Source: Patescibacteria group bacterium (lineage in GTDB: Bacteria > Patescibacteriota > Patescibacteriia > S139-126). From it: a stretch of DNA of 8,303 nucleotides. Positions within the stretch are counted from its first letter, which is position 1, and each line of letters starts with the position of its first letter. Under the pieces are notes generated by a model. That model was not told the origin of the DNA, ran no database searches, and saw nothing but the letters and a program-made list of their open reading frames with translations. Below, one piece after another: positions 1-5,974 of this stretch. The position numbers and the translations under genes were made by a program. The DNA lies in contig WFTD01000086.1 in the NCBI GenBank assembly GCA_015485755.1, positions 1 through 8,303 of the forward strand, written 5' to 3'.

Positions 1-2898
1 GCAATCATCAGCGGTGCCGTCAGAGGAAAGGTTGTTGTTCATATAATCGTTAGCGTCAAGGTCAACCACCTCAAAATCAGCCGCACCGCCAGTGCCGGTG
101 TTATTGCCGACAGATAGATTATTAGTTAAGTTAATAGCTACTCCTGAGTTGCCACAATATCCTTGATAACACATCACTCCATAACCAGCATTATTATACA
201 AAGTGTTATTAGAAACATCTGCGCTCATTACCAGCTGGATGCCCTGGCCATTAATATTATAAAATACATTATTGTATATATAACTGGTCTCAGCAGCGCC
301 AATTGAAGTCCAACCAGTCCAACCAGCGCTGTTGTCAGTTCCGCCAGCGCCATTGCCTATATCGTGAATGATAAGGTTGCGGAAAGTACCAAAGCCGGCC
401 TGAGCTCTGATACCATAAGTGCTTTGGGTAGTAGTTGGAGTAGAGTCATAAATTTCCAGCCATTCTACAATAGTGTAGGGATCGGCCACATCAACAACCG
501 CTGTGGCAGCCAAGCTGTCAGCGTCAATCCGAGCGCCAGTTCCGGCAGTGCCGTTGTGCCGATCAGTTGCAGCTACAGTCAGCCACATATAATGGGTGGC
601 ATCGGTAATAGATCCGTCAATTAACACTCCAGCGGTAAAAACAGAGTCATTGTACACCTCGCCTTTTTCAATACTATTTCTAGTTATCAAATCGCCTTCT
701 CTAGCTGTCTCCCATGCCTGAATAGTAGAATAATCCCTAGCATTGGTGCCAATGGTAAAAGTATTTATTGTTTGAGCTCTAACCTCTCCAATTATCCGAC
801 GCGACAATTTGCCAAACCATCCCCTCGGCTGGTCAACCAAACTTACTGCTAACCTGGATTTAGCGGGAATAACACTCAGAAATAAATTATTTTTTTTTTG
901 GATAATATTGCCAATAAACAAATGAGTGGCATCCAAAATAGGATTTTCTTGGGTATAATCCCTGATAATCTCCAACTGCTTACTGGTAGCAATTGCTGTG
1001 TAGTCAATACCAAAACGAAAACCACCATTTTGAGATTGGCCAACTTTCTTATATTGCTCCCTCTCCTGCCTTGTTAAAGATGGTATCTTAACAATAACAA
1101 AATCGCGTTTTTCCATACGTCCCCACGGCCAGCCAGGCGGCTTAATATCAATAATATCGCCGTCTTTGGCATTGGCAACGCCTGATCCTCCCTGTCCAAT
1201 TTTCACCAAAGCTTCATCATGACTTTTGGGCGTTATCCGGTAAGATATTTGCAAAGGAAAAGACAGGCTGCCTAACTTATCAGGCGGCAGAGACAAAACC
1301 AATCCGTCTGCCCTGGTTTGCCACCTCATAATTACGCTATTTCCTTGGCTGTCAATTGCCGTGGCTGGAGTTATAACGAACAAATCTTCATTTGTTTGTT
1401 TGTCAAAAATAACCGCCATCACTTCTCCCACGCTATAAAAGCCAACCTGACGGCCGGGAAAATCTACCTTATAACTAAGCTCAATACCATTACTTTTATT
1501 TGGCCAGCTAATAGTGGTTTTTAATTGGCTCTTATCAATCGCTACGCTAATATTACGGCCCGCTTTAAAACCGCGAAAAACTAACTCGCCATTGCGCTGC
1601 ACCGGGGCGGTATAATTAACATCTTCTAGCCAATATTGCCAAAAATTATTCTTATCAAATTTAATATCAAACCCCACCCTGTCAGCCAAAGCTTTGACAG
1701 TGGCTCCTTCTCCAGTTATTTGTGTTTTGTCTGAAAACTGATTGTCAGCGGTAGAGGCAGTAGAGGTTGTTTGCTCAAAACCACCATCCTGATCAACAGC
1801 TACTGTTGTCGTCTCAATAAAATCAACTTGCAATTCAATTGCGTCCAAAAACAATCTCACTGAATTTTCTGGCGCGCTTCCCTCAATTGAAACCTGCAAA
1901 TTTTTTATTTCCTCTACTGACAACAAAGGCAATTCAAACTGACTTTTCCAATTATCTTTATTCAACTCCGCCAATACCTGCCAAGAGGAACCATCGGTTG
2001 AATACCTGATAGTAACAACTTTATTTAAAGCTGCGCTTGTCTCTTCTTCTGCCTTCCCGCCATAATCAACAAAAGTTGACACAACTTCCTCACTGCCAAT
2101 CACTTCCTCCCCTGCCTCATTATCACTGCCAAGAGCATCGGCGGTGGTGGAAGATAAGACTGTCTCCGCATAAGCTGGCCGTCCCAAAAAATTATTTTTT
2201 ACTAAATCAGACCAGCTTTTCTGCCTTCTCCAAAAAACTGTGCTGCTGCTTGACTTGGTTGAAGTAGAAGACAAAAGATCTGCCTGATCGCCATCATCAA
2301 TTGGCAAACAATCGCTACTGCAGCCTTCTGCCTGATCTTGACTGCTTTTCTCTTCTGTTACTTGCGGCGATGATGAGCTATTTGAATTGCTACTATTTTT
2401 ATTTGAATTAACACCCACCGTATTTACAGCAGAAGTGCTAGCGGTGCTAGTAGAAATCGTGTCGGTCAAAACAGTTGGGGGAAAGTCAACTGGAGGCTGA
2501 GCCTCAACGCTTTTCTCTTTGAGTTGCCAATAAAATTTTAGTTTGACCGAACGCAAATCAACCTCAGCTGGAATAACCCCTCTAAAAGCGCCGCAATAAA
2601 TATCACTACCTCCGCCCAAATACACTGCCGAATTCTTATAATCCAAACTACTGCTTGCCGCTTTGGGTCCGGCGGCTAAATCAACATTGGTCCAATCGCC
2701 CAAACAAGCAGTTGGATAAAAATTAACCTGTTCAGCCCTGCCTTGAAATAAAGACAGGCCAACAACTAAAACAACAACCACTATACCAACAATAACAGCT
2801 GCTTTACTGGATCTGTTCATCTGCTTAAGGTTGATAACAGGGCTATCGCCTTGCCTCTTGATATCAAATACAAAAGATTGTCTGGTTGATTTGCGCAT
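1..2898 (-). CDS. Giant membrane-anchored surface protein with right-handed beta-helix (3' end beyond window)
   Basis: The frame is open for 966 codons from an ATG at 2898 to the left edge, with no stop in any codon, so the gene is partial at its C-terminus. Residues 1-32 are a basic cytoplasmic tail and residues 33-51 a Val/Ile/Leu-rich membrane anchor or uncleaved signal. A small domain with a Cys pair (about 60-125) follows. Residues 147-222 are a Ser/Thr/Asn-rich linker with a CSSDC pair at 193-197. Residues 275-365 look like a beta-sandwich of the discoidin type (IRYSTDGSSW at 297-306). Residues 390-600 are beta-rich without a family I recognise. From about 712 a parallel beta-helix begins (ARDYSTIQAWE at 720-730), with Asn-ladder rungs NNVFYN (876), NNTLYNN (897) and NNLSVGNN (926). 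It is the third gene of the minus-strand surface operon. I infer an adhesin or glycan-binding role; the enzymatic function, if any, is unseen. ATG at 2820 (residue 27) is an alternative start that gives a compact signal-anchor. Neither start has a Shine-Dalgarno. Confidence 0.85.
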   Translation of the reverse strand, partial: MRKSTRQSFVFDIKRQGDSPVINLKQMNRSSKAAVIVGIVVVVLVVGLSLFQGRAEQVNFYPTACLGDWTNVDLAAGPKAASSSLDYKNSAVYLGGGSDIYCGAFRGVIPAEVDLRSVKLKFYWQLKEKSVEAQPPVDFPPTVLTDTISTSTASTSAVNTVGVNSNKNSSNSNSSSSPQVTEEKSSQDQAEGCSSDCLPIDDGDQADLLSSTSTKSSSSTVFWRRQKSWSDLVKNNFLGRPAYAETVLSSTTADALGSDNEAGEEVIGSEEVVSTFVDYGGKAEEETSAALNKVVTIRYSTDGSSWQVLAELNKDNWKSQFELPLLSVEEIKNLQVSIEGSAPENSVRLFLDAIELQVDFIETTTVAVDQDGGFEQTTSTASTADNQFSDKTQITGEGATVKALADRVGFDIKFDKNNFWQYWLEDVNYTAPVQRNGELVFRGFKAGRNISVAIDKSQLKTTISWPNKSNGIELSYKVDFPGRQVGFYSVGEVMAVIFDKQTNEDLFVITPATAIDSQGNSVIMRWQTRADGLVLSLPPDKLGSLSFPLQISYRITPKSHDEALVKIGQGGSGVANAKDGDIIDIKPPGWPWGRMEKRDFVIVKIPSLTRQEREQYKKVGQSQNGGFRFGIDYTAIATSKQLEIIRDYTQENPILDATHLFIGNIIQKKNNLFLSVIPAKSRLAVSLVDQPRGWFGKLSRRIIGEVRAQTINTFTIGTNARDYSTIQAWETAREGDLITRNSIEKGEVYNDSVFTAGVLIDGSITDATHYMWLTVAATDRHNGTAGTGARIDADSLAATAVVDVADPYTIVEWLEIYDSTPTTTQSTYGIRAQAGFGTFRNLIIHDIGNGAGGTDNSAGWTGWTSIGAAETSYIYNNVFYNINGQGIQLVMSADVSNNTLYNNAGYGVMCYQGYCGNSGVAINLTNNLSVGNNTGTGGAADFEVVDLDANDYMNNNLSSDGTADDC

Positions 2899-2904
2899 AA
2901 ATAT

Positions 2905-2928
2905 AACAAAACACACTAAAAAGTGCGC
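2905..2928 (-). terminator. Weak terminator-like hairpin or attenuator before the giant surface gene
   Basis: Read on the minus strand, GCGCACT and AGTGTGT form a 7-pair stem (two G-U pairs) around a TTTT loop (2911-2928). A U-rich TTTGTT follows at 2905-2910. The hairpin ends about 13 nt before the ATG at 2898. It could reduce readthrough from the DUF916/LysM gene into the giant gene, or it could be chance in AT-rich DNA. Confidence 0.3.
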
Positions 2929-2958
2929 CTACAATTAAAATCGGGCTGGCTTGTTGCT

Positions 2959-4119
2959 CTAATCATGAGGTGGTACTTTTATCTTTGTTCCTGGTTTAAA
3001 AGTATAAGGTGGGCGTAAATTATTAGCCCGGGCCAGCAGTTTCCAGCTCACCCCAAAACGATCAGCAATGGAATTGATATCCTCACCTTCTCTGACTTCA
3101 TACTCAACCCATTTCTCTTTTATCCACCGCCGCTGACGATACAACCGAACTGCTCTGACAATGACAATAATAATAACCAGCAAAACTGCCAGCTCAATCA
3201 CCGCTGCTGCTGCGCTTGGCCAAACAAAAAAGTAAATGGGCTGGGAAGTCAAAACAGCAAACCCTTTGCCGCTGACAGTGCCAACGCCAGCTTCTGCATT
3301 GGGATCATATTTAACAGTCAAGTAAGCTTTGTACCACCCGCCCCAAAAAGGTTTGTCTATCTTAAAATTCCATTCTGATTCTTCTTCGCGCAGGATTGGA
3401 TATTGCCCGCCAGCCGACGCATAATTTTTGCCAAAAAAATAATCAACTTGTACTTTCACATCACTGTCAATTGATACATTGCCTTTATTCCTCACCTTTG
3501 CTTTAGCTAGGTATTGCCCCTTGCTTGGGGTAATATCAAATGAAACAATTTCCAATTCTCTCTTAATCTCCCCTGGAATTAAAACTGCCACTCTCAAACC
3601 AGTACGGAAGGTCAAATTAATACCTTGCCGGCTGCTTTGCGCCTTATCTGTCTTTTTTTCCTGAATAACAATACAGCCATTATGCTCGCCCACATCAACA
3701 CTGGCAGGAGCTTCAATGGAAAAAGGAATAATTTCATTGCTCAACGGAGGCAAGGTAACCTCGTTTTTCTTCAATTTTATCCAACTACCCACATCAGTCT
3801 TAGGATCGTTAAATTGAGCGCAAGCGAAAGCTCCTCCTGAAGACACTACCGAGTCAACCGCATACACCATCAAAGTTTTCTCCTCCTCTGTGTTATTTAT
3901 CACCCTTACTCCATCCTCAACCCTATCGCCTGGGTTTAAAGTAAAGACAAAAATAGATTTAGTGCGAGGATTGTCTGATTTAGGGTAAGCGGGACGACCC
4001 CCTACTCCGCCATATTCAACTGCACCTACCACTGCCGGCCACAAAGCAAACAAAGACATAGCCGCCAGCAATGCCATGGCCTTGCCCAAAAATATATTTT
4101 TTTTCCTCAAATAAAACAC
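2959..4119 (-). CDS. DUF916/WxL-interacting-like membrane protein with C-terminal LysM
   Basis: This 386-residue protein starts at GTG 4119, which gives a proper signal peptide: basic residues R5-K7 and K13, a hydrophobic core at 14-30, and cleavage near AVVGA-VE at 33. Residues 55-180 match the DUF916 (WxLIP peptidoglycan-binding) pattern: LNPGD at 61-65, a V-x-V-x-N strand, WIKLKKNEVTLPP at 113-125, and a late H-x-GCIVI strand at 146-151. Residues 185-290 resemble the DUF3324-like second beta domain (KAKVRNKGNVSIDSDVKV). A membrane helix spans about 298-323, followed by a strongly basic stretch. Residues 340-383 are a clear LysM (V-x-x-GEDINSIADRFGVSWKLLARANNL, then PGTKIKVP). C100 and C149 could form a disulfide. 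In Firmicutes, WxLIPs partner with WxL proteins encoded beside them, and here the WxL-like gene lies 26 nt upstream. The positive-inside rule places LysM in the cytoplasm, which is odd. An alternative start at ATG 4077 would lose the basic n-region. Confidence 0.8.
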   Translation of the reverse strand: MFYLRKKNIFLGKAMALLAAMSLFALWPAVVGAVEYGGVGGRPAYPKSDNPRTKSIFVFTLNPGDRVEDGVRVINNTEEEKTLMVYAVDSVVSSGGAFACAQFNDPKTDVGSWIKLKKNEVTLPPLSNEIIPFSIEAPASVDVGEHNGCIVIQEKKTDKAQSSRQGINLTFRTGLRVAVLIPGEIKRELEIVSFDITPSKGQYLAKAKVRNKGNVSIDSDVKVQVDYFFGKNYASAGGQYPILREEESEWNFKIDKPFWGGWYKAYLTVKYDPNAEAGVGTVSGKGFAVLTSQPIYFFVWPSAAAAVIELAVLLVIIIVIVRAVRLYRQRRWIKEKWVEYEVREGEDINSIADRFGVSWKLLARANNLRPPYTFKPGTKIKVPPHD

Positions 4120-4145
4120 TGGCTGGTCAATAAATAATCAAATTA

Positions 4146-4817
4146 CTAAGAAGCGGTCACAGTCAAAGTTAAATCAATAGTATAGGTATCAGAATCTTGT
4201 TCGGCTGGAATTGTTTGGGAAACGCTAAATCCAGTAAAGTACCACCTGCCCACATCAGAAGAGTTGGCGGCAGCTGTCACCAAAGTAATGGAGTCAACAC
4301 TGCCCTCAACAAAACCGGCTGAAGAACCAAGGGTAATACCAGTAGTATTACAACTAGAACAATCAGTGGTTATAGTTCCAACTGAGGGGTTGATAGTAAG
4401 CTGTCCAGCATAACTGTCAGTGTCAGCACCATCACTGCATCCAGCTGGGGTTCCAGCGCCATCATTAAAATCAAACGCCAATGTCCCTGAAGCATTCTGC
4501 CAAGTAGCGGTAGTACTGCTAGCTGCAATCGTCAAAGTCCAACCATTATCAGCCGCTCCGGGATTATCAACATATATCCTCTCTGTGTTGCTGCCAAATG
4601 TTCCGCTGCTAGTCTGGCAATCAAATGATACAGTGACACTGCTCATTGCCACAGAAGGATTGGCAACTGAATTGCGGCTTGCATCTCTAATATCAGTGGT
4701 TAATGTGCCGGGGTTGATTGTTTGGCTAAATTGGGATTGAGGCGCGGCTTGAACATACACAGCAACTAATAAAATAATGGCTGCCGCTCCTATCCCTATT
4801 TTATTTGCTGTTTTCAT
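4146..4817 (-). CDS. Secreted WxL-like beta-sandwich surface protein
   Basis: I chose ATG 4817 (223 residues) because it starts a textbook Sec signal peptide: MKTANK, a hydrophobic core at 8-21, and cleavage around VQA-AP at 24-25. A GTG 13 codons upstream (4856) also fits the frame but adds a Lys/Asn-rich leader with no role. The mature protein is Ser/Thr/Gly/Asp-rich and predicted all-beta, with four Cys (67, 127, 153, 156) and no C-terminal sorting motif or membrane helix. The segment IYVDNPGAADNGWTLTI (81-97) resembles the first WxL motif of WxL domains. The C-terminus (TYTIDLTLTV, 211-220) resembles the last WxL-domain strand, but the second Trp is replaced. It is the first gene of the operon, behind its own promoter, and the DUF916-like partner follows after 26 nt. 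I infer non-covalent display on the cell surface through that partner. The coding call is strong and the family call tentative; it could also be a generic CPR surface beta-protein. Confidence 0.75.
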   Translation of the reverse strand: MKTANKIGIGAAAIILLVAVYVQAAPQSQFSQTINPGTLTTDIRDASRNSVANPSVAMSSVTVSFDCQTSSGTFGSNTERIYVDNPGAADNGWTLTIAASSTTATWQNASGTLAFDFNDGAGTPAGCSDGADTDSYAGQLTINPSVGTITTDCSSCNTTGITLGSSAGFVEGSVDSITLVTAAANSSDVGRWYFTGFSVSQTIPAEQDSDTYTIDLTLTVTAS

Positions 4818-4867
4818 AATGTTTTTATTAAGATTATTAATAAAATATTTATCCACATTATTATATT

Positions 4868-4896
4868 ATTATACAAAATATAACAGGCTTTCACAA
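4868..4896 (-). promoter_or_regulatory. Sigma70-type promoter of the surface operon
   Basis: On the minus strand TTGTGA (4891-4896) is followed after exactly 17 nt by TATAAT (4868-4873). Transcription would start near 4861, leaving a leader of about 44 nt before the ATG at 4817. No Shine-Dalgarno is visible in that leader. The same TTGTGA -35 hexamer recurs before the tRNA-Lys gene. Confidence 0.7.
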
Positions 4897-4948
4897 CAAA
4901 ACTTGCTTTATTTGGCAAGGCATGCTACCCTTAAGCCCAGTAAGTCTT

Positions 4949-4964
4949 CTTTAAGTGTACTTTT
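4949..4964 (+). repeat. 16-bp motif, copy 1, in the RRM gene leader
   Basis: CTTTAAGTGTACTTTT recurs with one change at 5649-5664 (CTTTAAGTGAACTTTT). It holds an inverted repeat AAGT-N2-ACTT. It lies 60 nt upstream of the RRM start, so it could be an operator or a piece of a small dispersed element. Confidence 0.45.
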
Positions 4965-5023
4965 ATACCTTAAGAATCAGGTCGGACTTACATGACCTAA
5001 TCAACAAACTTTGCGTCTATAAT

Positions 5024-5299
5024 ATGGAAAATAATAACAAATTGTTTGTTGGTAATATTGAATTCAGCGTAACTGAAGAGCAATTGGCTCAATTCTTTGC
5101 CACTTCCGGCACAGTCGTTTCAGCTAAAATTATTACCAACTCAGCTACAGGACGCTCCAAAGGATTTGGGTTTGTGGAGATGAGCTCAGCTGACGAAGCA
5201 GCAAATGCCATCAACACTCTTGACGGACAAGAGCTTAATGGCCGCCCTATTGCGGTGAAAAAAGCTCGTCCAATGAGAGACCGATCTTTTCGAGCTTAA
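5024..5299 (+). CDS. Small single-domain RRM RNA-binding protein
   Basis: This 91-residue protein is one RNA recognition motif. RNP2 is LFVGNI at 7-12 and RNP1 is KGFGFVEM at 46-53, with the aromatic residues that stack on RNA (F8, F48, F50) intact. The fold ends at RPIAVKKARP and a short basic tail (RDRSFRA). Length and layout match the bacterial or cyanobacterial Rbp-type RRM proteins that bind single-stranded RNA in the cytoplasm, some of them cold-responsive. ATG 5024 gives the usual short N-terminus; the frame is open upstream to 4955, but those residues do not belong to the RRM. There is no Shine-Dalgarno, and the sequence just before the ATG is TATAAT. It is monocistronic: the gene to the left diverges and a terminator follows directly. 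A short hairpin in the leader (AGGTC 4979-4983 with GACCT 4994-4998) might act in regulation. Its RNA targets are not visible here. Confidence 0.95.
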   Translation: MENNNKLFVGNIEFSVTEEQLAQFFATSGTVVSAKIITNSATGRSKGFGFVEMSSADEAANAINTLDGQELNGRPIAVKKARPMRDRSFRA

Positions 5300-5305
5300 G
5301 AATTG

Positions 5306-5330
5306 CCCCGCTTCAAGCGGGGTGATTTTT
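5306..5330 (+). terminator. Rho-independent terminator of the RRM gene
   Basis: CCCCGC and GCGGGG pair around a TTCAA loop (5306-5322), followed by TGATTTTT. It begins 7 nt after the stop codon of the RRM gene. Confidence 0.9.
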
Positions 5331-5336
5331 ATAATA

Positions 5337-5370
5337 ACAAAAACCACCATTTGCAAATGGTGGTTTTTGT
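5337..5370. terminator. Perfect 34-bp palindrome, bidirectional terminator
   Basis: The sequence is perfectly self-complementary about the centre 5353/5354. Its core is ACCACCATTT paired with AAATGGTGGT, flanked by A5 on the left and T5 on the right. It lies between the convergent RRM (plus) and tRNA-Lys (minus) genes and can terminate both. Its last base pairs into the encoded CCA end of the tRNA. Confidence 0.85.
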
Positions 5371-5444
5371 GGTGGGCCGTGCAGGGATCGAACCTGCGAC
5401 GCCCAGGTTAAAAGCCTGGCGCTCTACCACTGAGCTAACGGCCC
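5370..5444 (-). tRNA. tRNA-Lys (anticodon UUU), CCA encoded
   Basis: All cloverleaf parts are visible on the minus strand. The acceptor is GGGCCGT with ACGGCCC, the D arm GCTC/GAGC around AGTGGTA, and the anticodon stem CCAGG/CCTGG around CTTTTAA (anticodon TTT at 5410-5412). A GCGTC variable loop and a T arm GCAGG/CCTGC around TTCGATC complete it. The discriminator A at 5373 is followed by an encoded CCA (5372-5370). UUU reads both Lys codons (AAA and AAG) by wobble. No base in the stems is mismatched, so the gene should be functional. Confidence 0.97.
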
Positions 5445-5455
5445 AAAGGATTAAT
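5432..5455 (-). repeat. 24-bp direct repeat, copy 1 (intact tRNA-Lys 5' end and leader)
   Basis: This copy covers the first 13 nt of the functional tRNA-Lys plus 11 nt of leader. An identical 24-bp copy lies 116 bp away at 5548-5571, and the similarity runs on for about six bases with one inserted T. Confidence 0.9.
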
Positions 5456-5480
5456 ATAATCTAAATGTAAATACTCACAA
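5453..5480 (-). promoter_or_regulatory. Promoter of tRNA-Lys
   Basis: On the minus strand TTGTGA (5475-5480) and TATATT (5453-5458) are 16 nt apart, placing the start just before the tRNA 5' end at 5444. The -35 hexamer is identical to that of the surface operon. Confidence 0.5.
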
Positions 5481-5513
5481 TATTTTAAAAAAACTAAACT
5501 AAAGGAATGGCTA

Positions 5514-5548
5514 AGTGGTCCACTGCTTGCCCTGACCTTGTGTCAGGG
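5514..5548. repeat. Two adjacent small palindromes beside the tRNA remnant
   Basis: AGTGG-T-CCACT (5514-5524) is followed five bases later by CCCTGACCTTGTGTCAGGG (5530-5548), a 7-bp stem with a CTTGT loop. The latter resembles REP-like palindromic units. It abuts the tRNA fragment directly and shares its first G. Confidence 0.6.
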
Positions 5549-5560
5549 AGCTAACGGCCC
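5548..5560 (-). pseudogene. 5' fragment of a second tRNA-Lys gene
   Basis: The 13 nt GGGCCGTTAGCTC (minus strand) equal the acceptor strand, bases 8-9 and first D-stem strand of the functional tRNA-Lys. The similarity then stops abruptly at a palindrome, with no anticodon or T arm. The upstream leader is also copied. It is a partial duplication or the remains of a tandem tRNA gene and cannot make a tRNA. Confidence 0.65.
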
Positions 5561-5571
5561 AAAGGATTAAT
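5548..5571 (-). repeat. 24-bp direct repeat, copy 2 (tRNA remnant and leader)
   Basis: Identical to 5432-5455. A TATAAT on the minus strand at 5570-5575 sits just upstream, so this copy may retain a start signal and add a longer precursor leader to the functional tRNA. I see no good -35 at the right distance. Confidence 0.85.
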
Positions 5572-5619
5572 TATAATACAACTGATAAACAACAACTATT
5601 TCTATATTCTAAATCTTAC

Positions 5620-5760
5620 CCAGCATATAGTTTTAACCCAAAGCTCCACTTTAAGTGAACTTTTTTGTTTGATTGGGTTGTAAAAGTTTTATGATGGTGT
5701 TTATTTGACAGATTGACAACTATTTTAATACAAAAACTAACAGTCAAAACTATGTGCTGG
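5620..5760 (+). repeat. 141-bp element bounded by 15-bp inverted repeats
   Basis: CCAGCATATAGTTTT (5620-5634) pairs with AAAACTATGTGCTGG (5746-5760). In plus-strand RNA all 15 positions pair, one as U-G; in minus-strand RNA that pair would be a mismatch. A nested 7-bp pairing AACCCAA (5635-5641) with TTGGGTT (5673-5679) follows immediately inside. It could be a structured RNA or a miniature element; no coding is seen. Confidence 0.5.
5649..5664 (+). repeat. 16-bp motif, copy 2
   Basis: CTTTAAGTGAACTTTT matches 15 of 16 bases of 4949-4964 and lies inside the 141-bp inverted-repeat element. Confidence 0.45.
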
Positions 5761-5829
5761 ACTAAATTCTAACTTCCAAAACAACTAGCCCATAATATAA
5801 CAAAAAAATTTTTCTTTGGCAAGGGTAAT

Positions 5830-5869
5830 AAAAAAAATAGACAATATTCAAGCTATAGTCAACTTTTTT
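5830..5869. terminator. Possible bidirectional terminator
   Basis: GACAATA (5840-5846) and TATAGTC (5854-5860) form a 7-position stem with one mismatch. An A8 run lies on the left (5830-5837) and a T6 run on the right (5864-5869). On the minus strand it could end the small Cys-rich gene transcript; on the plus strand it could end a transcript from the inverted-repeat element. The stem is AT-rich and weak. Confidence 0.4.
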
Positions 5870-5974
5870 GTCCTATCTTGAACTGCAATTAGTATTAAGA
5901 TTTGTCAATATTAACCACTCCAAAATTATCTACCCAATAAGGTATTGCTTTTGATAGTAAACTCCTTAAGCTAC

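Larger units (their letters stand above)
5580..5974. other. 395-bp AT-rich intergenic region, no protein gene found; possible small RNA
   Basis: No start-to-stop frame with protein-like composition is visible on either strand. The structure present is an inverted repeat (5620-5634 with 5746-5760), two TTGACA motifs 8 bp apart inside it (5705-5710 and 5713-5718), a 16-bp motif shared with the RRM leader (5649-5664), and a hairpin flanked by A and T runs (5830-5869). Confidence 0.5.

Noticed and set aside
364..624. Plus-strand open frames inside the beta-helix gene (also at 1318-1524 and 2037-2267)
   Set aside because: They are antisense to a continuous 966-codon frame with clear domains, and their own translations have no protein-like pattern.
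4420..4740. 106-residue plus-strand open frame opposite the WxL-like gene
   Set aside because: It mirrors the repetitive Ser/Thr/Gly codons of the minus-strand gene, which has a signal peptide, promoter and operon context.
4902..4919. CTTGC/GCAAG hairpin upstream of the surface operon promoter
   Set aside because: A 5-bp stem with an 8-base loop is expected by chance in this composition, and no gene ends there.
5018..5023. Perfect TATAAT immediately before the RRM start codon
   Set aside because: As a -10 it would place the transcript start inside the gene, beyond the only sensible start codon, and no -35 lies at 16-18 nt.
5502..5548. Plus-strand sequence resembling a tRNA-Leu/Ser start (AGTGGTC followed by a stem-loop)
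   Set aside because: The stem-loop CCTGA/TCAGG has no U33 in its loop, and no T arm or matching acceptor end can be found.
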